A stretch of 13,738 nt of DNA from JANNXY01 sp031409775. GTDB taxonomy: Bacteria > Patescibacteriota > Minisyncoccia > Phycocordibacterales > CAIZIN01. Where the stretch lies: NCBI GenBank assembly GCA_031409775.1, contig JANNXY010000011.1, forward strand, positions 1-13,738. Direction: 5' to 3'. Of this stretch, positions 1 to 6,062 are shown piece after piece. The notes under the pieces were generated by a model, which made no database searches, was not told where the DNA came from, and saw only the letters and a list, made by a program, of their open reading frames with translations. How positions within the stretch are numbered: the stretch's first letter is position 1; the number at the start of each line of letters is the position of its first letter. The position numbers were made by a program, and so were the translations under genes.

Positions 1-1
1 A

Positions 2-181
2 AACGAACATGGATTCCTAGTATCAAATGACGGCCCTGGTTCCGAAGGTAATGAAACCACCTTCTTCGGTCTCAAAACTCGTGATTCTCTAAAGAAATGG
101 CAGAACTTCGTCGGAGTCCCTGTCACAGGAATCTTTGACCAAGAAACTCTAACCAAAATGAATGAGCTGGAGGGGTACTAG
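2..181 (+). CDS. C-terminal fragment of a peptidoglycan-binding-domain protein (5' end outside window)
   Basis: An open frame enters from the left edge and stops at TAG (179-181), giving 59 visible residues. The stretch FFGLKTRDSLKKWQNFVGV followed by GIFDQETLTKM has the pattern of the second half of a PG_binding_1 domain: 'FG..T..SL..WQ...G....G.FD..T'. Such domains bind peptidoglycan and are common in secreted proteins of Patescibacteria. The protein ends about ten residues after the domain, so the domain is C-terminal here. Two more proteins with this domain occur at 7489-8691 and 8749-9498, the latter also directly upstream of a ribosomal promoter. The N-terminal part, including any signal peptide, is not visible, so the overall function cannot be given. 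Confidence 0.72.
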   Translation, partial: NEHGFLVSNDGPGSEGNETTFFGLKTRDSLKKWQNFVGVPVTGIFDQETLTKMNELEGY

Positions 182-203
182 ATCTGATGGTAATAGACAA
201 AAT

Positions 204-233
204 TTGACACCGCATGCGTACTCGTGATAGGAT
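204..233 (+). promoter_or_regulatory. Distal promoter of the tuf-S10 unit
   Basis: A perfect -35 TTGACA (204-209) is followed after 18 bp by TAGGAT (228-233), preceded by TG at 225-226 (extended -10 form TGN). It lies just after the upstream stop codon and would give a leader of about 115 nt before tuf. The promoter before rpsS (9531-9560) has the same TTTGACA and the same downstream ATTCCAC at identical spacing (here 236-242). Confidence 0.65.
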
Positions 234-252
234 GCATTCCACGCATAAGTTA

Positions 253-285
253 CTTTTCCCAAGGCACTCGCGCATTTGGGAAAGG
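253..285 (+). promoter_or_regulatory. Hairpin in the tuf leader
   Basis: CTTTTCCCAA (253-262) pairs with TTGGGAAAGG (276-285) through 10 bp including one G-T wobble, with a 13-nt loop. No T-run follows directly, so it is not a standard terminator. An AAAGGA box (281-286) lies partly in the 3' arm and is followed by ATG TAG (292-297), a start-stop pair. It may stabilise the mRNA or control elongation or translation. The function is inferred only from structure and position. Confidence 0.5.
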
Positions 286-324
286 ATAATTATGTAGTTT
301 CATTTTTTGTTTAATTGCGTTTAA

Positions 325-352
325 TTTACTAGGTTTGTAACCTTAATATAAT
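325..352 (+). promoter_or_regulatory. Proximal, probably leaderless promoter of tuf
   Basis: TATAAT (347-352) lies exactly 6 nt before the tuf ATG at 359, with a weaker -35 TTTACT (325-330) 16 bp upstream. Transcription would start at or next to the A of ATG. An overlapping second TATAAT occupies 352-357. The same N6 spacing recurs before mazE, the DUF6922-like gene and tnpA. AT-rich start regions are common here, so chance cannot be excluded for this one site. Confidence 0.45.
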
Positions 353-358
353 ATAATT

Positions 359-1543
359 ATGGCTGAATTTTCACGAACAAAGCCCCATGTAAATGTGGGC
401 ACAATTGGTCACGTTGACCACGGCAAGACAACTCTTACCACTTCTATTCTCGCTGTACAGGCACGAGACGGTCTCGCACAGGTCAAGGCTTATGCTGATA
501 TTGCCAAAGGTGGTACCGTCCGCGATGCTACCAAAGTAGTTACAATTTCTCTTGCCCATGTAGAATACGAGTCAGATGCTCGCCATTATGCACACATCGA
601 CGCCCCAGGTCACGCCGACTATATCAAGAACATGATCACTGGAGCAGCCCAGATGGACGGAGCTATACTCGTAGTATCAGCTCTAGACGGAGTTATGCCA
701 CAGACTCGTGAGCATATCCTCCTAGCCAACCAAGTAGGTGTTCCAAAGATAGTTGTTTTCCTCAACAAATGCGACATGGTTGCAGAGGCTGACCTACTAG
801 ATCTAGTAGAAGAAGAAGTTCGTGAACTCCTAACCAAGAACGGTTTCGACGGGGCAGGAGCACCTGTTATCCGTGGATCAGCGCTCAAGGCTCTCGAAGG
901 AGATGCTACTTGGTCTGCAAAGATCAAAGAACTCATGACTGCACTAGATACATACATCCCTATGCCGGTTCGTGACGTAGACAAGCCATTCCTAATGCCG
1001 ATCGAGGATATATTCTCTATCGAAGGACGCGGAACTGTAGTTACAGGTCGTATCGAGCGCGGCATGGTGAAACTCGGTGAAGAAGTCGAAATCGTAGGAT
1101 TCAAAGACAGCACCAAGACTACCGTTACAGGTATCGAAATGTTCAACAAACAGCTCAAAGAAGGCGTAGCCGGGGACAACGCAGGACTACTACTACGTGG
1201 TGTTGCCAAAGACGGTGTATCTCGTGGACAGGTTCTCGCCAAGACTGGTTCCTGCAAGCCTCATACCGACTTCGAAGGTGAAGTTTACATTCTCAAAAAG
1301 GAAGAAGGCGGACGTCATACTCCATTTTTCAACGGTTACAAGCCTCAGTTCTACATCCGTACGACCGATGTTACCGGAGAAGTAACAATCCCAGAGGGAA
1401 CAGAGATGGTTATGCCTGGAGACACTGTTAAATTCAAGGTAAAGCTAGTAGCTCCAGTAGCACTAGACGAGCAACAGAGGTTCGCTATCCGCGAAGGAGG
1501 CAAGACCGTAGGTGCCGGTGTGGTTACTAAAATAGTTGCGTAA
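359..1543 (+). CDS. tuf: Elongation factor Tu
   Basis: Translation GTPase that carries aminoacyl-tRNA to the ribosomal A site; cytosolic. The 394 residues match the usual length. Visible GTPase motifs are GHVDHGKT (17-24), DAPGH (81-85, with the hydrolysis-assisting H85) and NKCD (136-139). Domains 2 and 3 follow with familiar blocks such as GRGTVVTGRIERG, EGGRHTPFF and a C-terminal FAIREGGKTVGAGVV. The oddity is the effector loop (switch I). The usual ARGITI is replaced by residues near ATKVVTI (57-63) after an IAKGGTVRD stretch. The Thr that senses Mg-GTP appears kept, but the conserved Arg-Gly is not. The Cys of DCPGH is Ala. The gene heads the S10 unit, 13 nt before rpsJ, without a Shine-Dalgarno sequence. 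Confidence 0.97.
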   Translation: MAEFSRTKPHVNVGTIGHVDHGKTTLTTSILAVQARDGLAQVKAYADIAKGGTVRDATKVVTISLAHVEYESDARHYAHIDAPGHADYIKNMITGAAQMDGAILVVSALDGVMPQTREHILLANQVGVPKIVVFLNKCDMVAEADLLDLVEEEVRELLTKNGFDGAGAPVIRGSALKALEGDATWSAKIKELMTALDTYIPMPVRDVDKPFLMPIEDIFSIEGRGTVVTGRIERGMVKLGEEVEIVGFKDSTKTTVTGIEMFNKQLKEGVAGDNAGLLLRGVAKDGVSRGQVLAKTGSCKPHTDFEGEVYILKKEEGGRHTPFFNGYKPQFYIRTTDVTGEVTIPEGTEMVMPGDTVKFKVKLVAPVALDEQQRFAIREGGKTVGAGVVTKIVA

Positions 1544-1556
1544 ATCGACGCTTAAC

Positions 1557-1928
1557 ATGTCTGTTAAAGAAACAACAAAAAAGAAAACAGTAGCAGCCAA
1601 GTCTGAGACAGCCAAGGAAGGAATCTCCAAGCTTAGAATCAGAGTTAGGGCCTACGAGCACAAGATTCTCGATACTTCTGTCAAACAGATTATCGATACA
1701 GCTCTGCGCTATGACGGCAATGTGTTGGGCCCAGTACCACTACCAACCGAGATCAAGAAATACACCGTCAATCGATCATCCTTTGTCTACAAAAATGCGC
1801 GAGAGCAGTTCGAGATGAGGGTTCACAAGAGACTGATTGACATTGTAAATCCTTCCGGTAAACTCATCGAAGCGTTGACCAACCTTTCATTACCGTCAGG
1901 GGTCAATATCGATGTAAAGATGATGTAA
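1557..1928 (+). CDS. rpsJ: 30S ribosomal protein S10 (uS10)
   Basis: Head protein of the small subunit, also able to act in transcription antitermination with NusB in well-studied bacteria. From ATG at 1557 it has 123 residues, about 20 more than the usual length of roughly 103. The extra part is a Lys/Thr/Ala-rich N-terminal tail (about residues 1-23) before the conserved core starting KLRIRVRAYEHKILD. The core includes GPVPLPTEIKKYTVNRS and the C-terminal LSLPSGVNIDVKMM. An in-frame TTG at 1536 lies inside tuf and was rejected in favour of the ATG just downstream of the tuf stop. Intergenic gap 13 nt, no Shine-Dalgarno sequence. Confidence 0.95.
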   Translation: MSVKETTKKKTVAAKSETAKEGISKLRIRVRAYEHKILDTSVKQIIDTALRYDGNVLGPVPLPTEIKKYTVNRSSFVYKNAREQFEMRVHKRLIDIVNPSGKLIEALTNLSLPSGVNIDVKMM

Positions 1929-1935
1929 TATTCCT

Positions 1936-2556
1936 ATGACCAAATCAATCAAAAAATTCATATTAGCCGAGAAGCAGCACATGACCCAGGTCTTTGACAA
2001 AGATGGAGTGGTTCATCCTGTAACTGTTGTAAGCTCAGGCCCGATGGTAGTAACTCAGGTGAAGTCAAAGTCTAAGGACGGTTATGATTCTGTCCAGATC
2101 GGTTATGGTACCAAGGCTCCAAAGAACATCAGCAAAGCCCTGAAAGGTCATATGAAGGATTTGGGGGAATTTCGTCACATGCGCGAGTTCAAGACCGATC
2201 TGTCATTCAACGTAGGTGACAAGCTAGAGCCAAGCCAGTTTGTAGAAGGTGATGTGGTTACAGTAACTTCAATTTCTAAAGGCAAGGGATTCCAAGGTGT
2301 TGTGAAGCGCCATGGATTCGCCGGCGGTCCCAGGACTCATGGTCAGAAGCACAGCGAGCGCGAGCCGGGATCTATTTCTGGAAACACTCGCAACGGAGGT
2401 CGCGTACCCAAAGGTATGAGGATGGCAGGACGTATGGGAGGGGACACAATCACCCAGAAGAATCTCAAAGTTATTGGATTCGATGATCAGGGTCAGATTC
2501 TTATCAGCGGTGCCATAGCCGGACGTAGGGGTACACTAGTTGCAATCAAGGCATAA
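1936..2556 (+). CDS. rplC: 50S ribosomal protein L3 (uL3)
   Basis: Early-assembly large-subunit protein whose central extension reaches the peptidyl transferase centre. The 206 residues fit the family. Recognised blocks are VTVTSISKGKGFQGVVKRHG, GGPRTHGQKHSEREPGSI and KGMRMAGRMGG. Between GSI and KGMRM the chain reads SGNTRNGGRVP, slightly different from the more usual GANTDPSRVF type. It starts at ATG 1936, 7 nt after rpsJ, with no Shine-Dalgarno sequence, and continues the standard S10-operon order. Confidence 0.96.
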   Translation: MTKSIKKFILAEKQHMTQVFDKDGVVHPVTVVSSGPMVVTQVKSKSKDGYDSVQIGYGTKAPKNISKALKGHMKDLGEFRHMREFKTDLSFNVGDKLEPSQFVEGDVVTVTSISKGKGFQGVVKRHGFAGGPRTHGQKHSEREPGSISGNTRNGGRVPKGMRMAGRMGGDTITQKNLKVIGFDDQGQILISGAIAGRRGTLVAIKA

Positions 2557-2567
2557 CAATTAATTCC

Positions 2568-3230
2568 ATGGACGCTACAATATATACAACAAAAGGAAAA
2601 TCATCAGGAACCGTCGCATTGCCAGCAGAGATATTTGGGCTTCCTTGGAATGCCGACCTAGTGCATCAGGTCATAACATCTATGATGAGCAACGCTCGCC
2701 AGTCTATAGCACATGCCAAGACCCGCGCCGAAGTCCGTGGAGGAGGCAAGAAGCCTTGGAGGCAGAAGGGTACCGGCAGAGCTAGACATGGATCCACCAG
2801 AAGCCCGATCTGGGTTGGTGGAGGTACTACTCATGGCCCGAGAAATGACAAGAACTATGATCGCAAGGTTAACAAGAAAATGAAAACCAAAGCGCTTTAT
2901 ACAATTCTATCCAAGAAATTCCGCGACGGAGAAATCATGTTTGTTGATTCTCTAGATATCAAGGAACCAAAGACCAAAGACGCACTCAGCATCATAGATG
3001 GTCTAGGTAAAGTAAAAGGCTTCGAGAGGATTGCTTCCAAGAAGAAGAATGCAGCAGTATTTGGGACACCCGAAGTCAACTCTGCAACAACCAAAAGCTT
3101 CCGTAACATAGGCAAAGTAGAAATGCTAAGCATCAGTAACTGGAACCCGATAAAGCTCATGAACAACACATTTGCTGTGATCGTATCACCAGAAGCTTCG
3201 CTAGATATACTCAAGGCTAAACAGAAATAA
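2568..3230 (+). CDS. rplD: 50S ribosomal protein L4 (uL4)
   Basis: Large-subunit protein lining the exit tunnel; in Escherichia coli L4 also represses the S10 operon through the leader RNA. The 220 residues include the tunnel-loop signature RGGGKKPWRQKGTGRARHGS (about 58-77), followed by SPIWVGGG and HGPR, and a Rossmann-like C-terminal half. Start ATG 2568, 11 nt after rplC. No leader like the E. coli L4 target is evident upstream of rpsJ, where tuf lies 13 nt away, so autoregulation of that kind is not supported by the sequence. Confidence 0.95.
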   Translation: MDATIYTTKGKSSGTVALPAEIFGLPWNADLVHQVITSMMSNARQSIAHAKTRAEVRGGGKKPWRQKGTGRARHGSTRSPIWVGGGTTHGPRNDKNYDRKVNKKMKTKALYTILSKKFRDGEIMFVDSLDIKEPKTKDALSIIDGLGKVKGFERIASKKKNAAVFGTPEVNSATTKSFRNIGKVEMLSISNWNPIKLMNNTFAVIVSPEASLDILKAKQK

Positions 3231-3234
3231 TCAT

Positions 3235-3522
3235 ATGGCTAAAAAGATTTCACAAAACAATATCATTATCGCTCCTCGTATCACAGAGAAAGGCGCAATA
3301 AGTGCTGAAGCAAATTCATATATCTTTGAAGTTCATCCTAGCGCTACCAAGTCAGATATCAAAAAGGCAGTAGAGCTTATCTACAAAGTTTCCCCCGTAT
3401 CAGTAAATATCACCAAGATTCCACCGAAGAAAGTCTTTGTCAAAGGAAAGAAGGGTGTAGTAAGCGGTGGCAAGAAGGCCTATGTATACCTCAAGAAAGG
3501 TGAGCAGATCCAAATAATGTAA
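3235..3522 (+). CDS. rplW: 50S ribosomal protein L23 (uL23)
   Basis: Protein at the exit-tunnel rim, the docking site for trigger factor and SRP in known bacteria. The 95 residues show the family pattern: IIAPRITEKGA near the N terminus, then YIFEVHPSATKSDIKKAVELIYKV, VSVNITKIPPK and the basic segment KKAYVYLKKGEQI. Four nucleotides separate it from rplD and there is no Shine-Dalgarno sequence. Confidence 0.94.
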   Translation: MAKKISQNNIIIAPRITEKGAISAEANSYIFEVHPSATKSDIKKAVELIYKVSPVSVNITKIPPKKVFVKGKKGVVSGGKKAYVYLKKGEQIQIM

Positions 3523-3538
3523 ACTTCAATATAATTAT

Positions 3539-4387
3539 ATGAAATCATACAGACCAACAACCAAATCACGCAGACATACGACTCATATCGAGTACCGCAA
3601 GCTTCTTACCGCTAGTGAGCCATTCAAGCCTCTAACCAAAGGGGTCAAAAGGATGGTGGGACGCAACAACGCTGGACGTATTTCTGTACGACACAAAGGT
3701 GGTGGCCACAAGAGGCTATACAGAGAGATCGACTTTTCTTATACCAAACCTGACGTCCCAGCAAAGATCGAGACTATAGAGTACGATCCGAACCGTTCGG
3801 CATTCATCTCGCTCGCTGTGTATGCAGACGGTGAACGTCGCTATGTGATCACTCCCAAGTCTCTAAAAGTTGGTGACACATTTGTCGCATCAGAGACAGC
3901 TCCAGTGAAGCCTGGTAACAAGCTCCCTCTATCGAAAATCCCTGTAGGAACATTTATATATTCTGTTGAGCTCAAGACTGGTGGTGGGGGTCGCATCGGA
4001 CGATCGGCGGGTAACTTTGTAGAAGTTATCGCGCAGGATGGACCGTACTCTCTTGTGAAAATGCCTTCGACCGAAGTCCGCAAGATTCTCAATACTTGCT
4101 GGGCAACTATTGGCGAAGTATCGAACGACGAGCATCATCTAGTTAATTTTGGTAAAGCCGGACGATCACGCTGGAAGGGTATCCGCCCAACAGTCCGCGG
4201 TACAGCCATGAACCCAGTAGACCATCCACACGGAGGAGGTGAAGGCCGCCAAGGTCGCGGACTACGACGTGCCAAGACCATGTGGGGCAAGCCATCCGGC
4301 AAGGGTCAGAAGACCAGAACTCCCAAGAAATACTCCAACAAATTCATCGTTTCTAGACGAAGGGTTGGCAAGAAGAAGAAGGATTAG
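3539..4387 (+). CDS. rplB: 50S ribosomal protein L2 (uL2)
   Basis: Core large-subunit protein needed for subunit joining and peptidyl transfer. The 282 residues are close to the standard size. Conserved blocks include RNNAGRISVRHKGGGHKR (about 42-59), the SH3-like region with GNKLPLSKIPVGT, and the C-terminal NPVDHPHGGGEGR carrying the conserved functional His. Start ATG 3539 follows ATATAATTAT, which also resembles a -10 box (TATAAT 3530-3535) but has no clear -35. This is the last gene of the first ribosomal block; an intrinsic terminator follows and rpsS is not next. Confidence 0.97.
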   Translation: MKSYRPTTKSRRHTTHIEYRKLLTASEPFKPLTKGVKRMVGRNNAGRISVRHKGGGHKRLYREIDFSYTKPDVPAKIETIEYDPNRSAFISLAVYADGERRYVITPKSLKVGDTFVASETAPVKPGNKLPLSKIPVGTFIYSVELKTGGGGRIGRSAGNFVEVIAQDGPYSLVKMPSTEVRKILNTCWATIGEVSNDEHHLVNFGKAGRSRWKGIRPTVRGTAMNPVDHPHGGGEGRQGRGLRRAKTMWGKPSGKGQKTRTPKKYSNKFIVSRRRVGKKKKD

Positions 4388-4406
4388 GATCAATTTAAAT
4401 CAAGGC

Positions 4407-4432
4407 AAAAGTCCCCATTATGGGGATTTTTT
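4407..4432 (+). terminator. Intrinsic terminator after rplB
   Basis: AAAA, then TCCCC (4412-4416), loop ATTAT, GGGGA (4422-4426) and six T (4427-4432) form a textbook Rho-independent terminator, whose A-run and T-run could extend the stem. It ends the tuf-to-rplB unit. The last T of the tract is also the first base of the extended -10 promoter of the next gene. Confidence 0.88.
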
Positions 4433-4440
4433 GTTATAAT
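4432..4440 (+). promoter_or_regulatory. Extended -10 promoter of the HEPN/MNT pair
   Basis: TGTTATAAT (4432-4440) is an extended -10 element with a perfect TATAAT, 8 nt before the ATG at 4449. No -35 is recognisable because that region is the terminator hairpin. The short distance predicts almost no 5' leader. Confidence 0.6.
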
Positions 4441-4448
4441 ATGTTCAT

Positions 4449-4844
4449 ATGGACAAAGACATACGCTGGAAACAGAGGCTGGATAATCTAAATAGAGCGG
4501 TGGCAGAATTGGAAAAGTCGCTCGGGAAGGACGAAACGGATTCGGTTATTCGATCTGGAATTATAAAGAACTTCGAGATTGCTTTTGAGCTTTCCTGGAA
4601 AGTAATGAAAGACAGGCTAGAGGCAGGCGGAACAATTGCAAACTCTCCTAGAGAGATTATCAAAGCGGCTTTTGGAGAGAATTTGATTTCTGATGCTGAA
4701 ATATGGATCGATGCACTTCTGAAAAGAAATCTCATGGCGCATATTTATGATGAAGCGATGGCCAAACAGGCTTTAGATCACATCAAAGAAAAGTATTTCA
4801 TCATGATTAAAAACTTGAAAGATAAACTAGAAAATGAACAATAA
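4449..4844 (+). CDS. HepT-like HEPN protein (HI0074 family), probable RNase toxin
   Basis: 131 residues, predicted all-helical. The pattern matches the 'nucleotidyltransferase substrate-binding protein' family (HI0074): RWKQRLDNL at the start, FEIAFELSWKVMKD (42-55), SPREIIKAAF (66-75) and AEIWIDALLKRNLMAHIY (83-100). It carries the HEPN catalytic signature R-X4-H as R93-N-L-M-A-H98, followed by I-Y100, so the full RX4HXY form known from HepT toxins is present. In characterised HepT/MntA pairs the HEPN protein is an RNase toxin and the partner transfers AMP to the Tyr of this motif. The stop overlaps the start of the next gene by 11 nt, the usual arrangement for a co-translated pair. Toxin activity here is inferred. 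Confidence 0.88.
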   Translation: MDKDIRWKQRLDNLNRAVAELEKSLGKDETDSVIRSGIIKNFEIAFELSWKVMKDRLEAGGTIANSPREIIKAAFGENLISDAEIWIDALLKRNLMAHIYDEAMAKQALDHIKEKYFIMIKNLKDKLENEQ

Positions 4845-5142
4845 TTACGGTCTAAGTGAAAAGAATTTGGGGATTATTTTGAAACATCTGGGTGAATTTC
4901 CAGAAATAAAAGAAGCGCTTATATTCGGCTCGCGCGCTATGGGCAGAGAAAAGCCAGCATCCGATATCGACATTGCACTCAAAGGCGACGTAACTTTTAG
5001 TATCCTTGCCCAACTAAAAGGTGACATAGAAAATGATTCAACTTTCCCTTATAATTTAGATGTATTAGATTATAATAATATCTCAAATCAGGCACTAAAA
5101 GAGCATATAGATAGGGTGGGAATGCAGATATATAAACAATAG
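4834..5142 (+). CDS. MntA-like minimal nucleotidyltransferase (HI0073 family), probable antitoxin
   Basis: 102 residues, a minimal Pol-beta-type nucleotidyltransferase. The signature GS-X10-D-X-D is intact: G32-S33 within GSRAMG, then D44 and D46 in SDIDIAL, with a third Asp at D76 in LDVLD. All residues needed for metal and nucleotide binding are therefore present. Known relatives neutralise the HEPN partner by AMPylating it. The gene starts at ATG 4834 inside the end of the HEPN gene in another frame, which indicates translational coupling. Loss of the helical tail is normal for this short family. Confidence 0.88.
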   Translation: MNNNYGLSEKNLGIILKHLGEFPEIKEALIFGSRAMGREKPASDIDIALKGDVTFSILAQLKGDIENDSTFPYNLDVLDYNNISNQALKEHIDRVGMQIYKQ

Positions 5143-5152
5143 GTGGGGGTAA

Positions 5153-5392
5153 GTGCTAAGGCCAGTAAATCTTTCTTTGCATTGTTCGGATTTAAGTGAA
5201 AATTCGTATTGTGCTCAGCGATATGGTGGAAATGGTCAGTTGGATAGGATCTTTAAATTCAATGTTAAAAAGGATAAAGGCGTAAAGACTTCAAGTAAAG
5301 CAGAGGATGCATTTATCAAGGCAACATTGTCGAGTTTAGAAAGGCGAAATGCTCGTATGAGACAGACAGTTACGCCATATCAGTCCCTCTAA
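5153..5392 (+). CDS. Small ORF of unknown nature, possibly not a gene or a remnant
   Basis: 79-codon ORF filling the space between the HEPN/MNT pair and mazE, starting 10 nt after the MntA-like stop. I do not recognise the product. The second half is Lys/Arg-rich (KKDKGVKTSSKAEDAF, then SLERRNARMRQTV). It has no signal peptide or membrane segment and no promoter or ribosome-binding site I can point to. A neighbouring frame beginning GTG at 5143 reads 18 plausible residues and stops at TGA (5197-5199), so this stretch could be a degraded, frameshifted gene. Confidence 0.3.
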   Translation: MLRPVNLSLHCSDLSENSYCAQRYGGNGQLDRIFKFNVKKDKGVKTSSKAEDAFIKATLSSLERRNARMRQTVTPYQSL

Positions 5393-5410
5393 AGTCAGGT
5401 GGTTCTTCAA

Positions 5411-5438
5411 TTGACTAGTGTATACAACGGTGTATACT
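5411..5438 (+). promoter_or_regulatory. mazEF promoter with paired GTATAC operator half-sites
   Basis: TTGACT (5411-5416), 16 bp, TATACT (5433-5438); the ATG of mazE follows after 6 nt. Two copies of GTGTATAC (5418-5425 and 5430-5437) sit inside the promoter. Each contains the 6-bp palindrome GTATAC, centres 12 bp apart, and the second overlaps the -10. This fits an operator for MazE or MazE-MazF autorepression, which is known for the family; binding itself is inferred. Confidence 0.68.
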
Positions 5439-5444
5439 TGATAT

Positions 5445-5711
5445 ATGAAAACAGTTATAAAGACTAAGGTCACAGCATGGGGCAACAGCTACGGTTTACG
5501 CTTGCCCAAAGAATTTGTAAACCAAAACAGAGATTTTTTCAATAGCATTCTCGAAGTTTCTATGGATAATAAAACTAAGAAAATAAGCCTAGAGCCCGAG
5601 AAGTCTGAAGTAAAATCCGTAGAATATTTTATTGAGCAGATAAAGAAAATGAAGAAGGTTAGAATCAAGGAATTTGATTGGGGGCCGCCTGTCGGTAAAG
5701 AAATATGGTAA
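5445..5711 (+). CDS. mazE: MazE-type antitoxin (AbrB/SpoVT fold)
   Basis: 88 residues. The N-terminal DNA-binding part contains KTKVTAWGNSYGLRLPKEFV (6-25), the swapped-hairpin signature of MazE/ChpBI/AbrB proteins. The C terminus, WGPPVGKEIW (79-88), resembles the segment by which such antitoxins bind their toxin. It overlaps the next gene by 7 nt, in the usual antitoxin-first order. The GTATAC pair in its promoter suggests autoregulation. The predicted transcription start is at or next to the ATG, so the message is probably leaderless. Confidence 0.9.
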   Translation: MKTVIKTKVTAWGNSYGLRLPKEFVNQNRDFFNSILEVSMDNKTKKISLEPEKSEVKSVEYFIEQIKKMKKVRIKEFDWGPPVGKEIW

Positions 5712-6043
5712 ACAAATACATTCCAGATAAAGGAGACGTGGTATGGATCAATCTAGATCCAACTTCTGGCCATGAGCAAAGAGGGAGAAGGCCAGCTCTC
5801 GTTCTCACAAGTAAGTCATTTAATGATAAAACTGGATTAGCTTATGTTGCTCCAATTACTCAAACAGATAAGAAGTATCCGTTTAGATTCAAATTCGAAA
5901 ATAAAGAGGTAGGTGGGTTTGTAATGGCAGAGCAATTGAAAAGCTTGGATTGGGTAAGTCGAAAGGCGGTGTTTATCTGCAAGGCATCAGAGGAGATTGT
6001 ATCGCTTTCAATTAACTCTAATAAAGGGATACTTGATTCCTAA
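5705..6043 (+). CDS. mazF: MazF/PemK-family endoribonuclease toxin
   Basis: 112 residues, the normal size. It lines up without gaps with the N-terminal half of E. coli MazF: GDVVWINLDPTSGHEQRGRRPALVL (10-34), FNDKTGLAYVAPIT (39-52), then YPF and EQLKSLDW (76-83). The positions equivalent to the catalytic R29 and T52 are both present at the same numbers, so the enzyme looks active. Members cleave single-stranded RNA at short specific sequences; the specificity of this one cannot be read from sequence. Start ATG 5705 overlaps the mazE stop. Confidence 0.93.
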   Translation: MVNKYIPDKGDVVWINLDPTSGHEQRGRRPALVLTSKSFNDKTGLAYVAPITQTDKKYPFRFKFENKEVGGFVMAEQLKSLDWVSRKAVFICKASEEIVSLSINSNKGILDS

Positions 6044-6046
6044 ATA

Positions 6047-6055
6047 TGCTATAAT
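6047..6055 (+). promoter_or_regulatory. Extended -10 promoter of the slipin gene
   Basis: TGCTATAAT (6047-6055), an extended -10 with a perfect hexamer, lies just after the mazF stop and 7 nt before ATG 6063. No good -35 at the usual distance. It favours 6063 over the in-frame ATG at 5997, which lies inside mazF. Confidence 0.6.
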
Positions 6056-6062
6056 CCCCCCT

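Noticed and set aside
182..358. Riboswitch or E. coli-type L4 leader upstream of tuf-rpsJ
   Set aside because: Only one simple hairpin is visible; no known riboswitch core or L4-binding structure is recognisable.
619..1257. Long minus-strand ORF (212 codons) opposite tuf
   Set aside because: It lies wholly opposite the conserved EF-Tu gene; its Ser/Arg/Thr-rich translation is what the codon use of tuf gives on the other strand.
1536..1556. Earlier TTG start for S10 inside tuf
   Set aside because: ATG 1557 gives an already extended N terminus and no overlap with tuf.
5997..6062. Upstream in-frame ATG that would lengthen the slipin by 22 residues
   Set aside because: It lies inside mazF, and the -10 box and the hydrophobic N terminus both fit ATG 6063.
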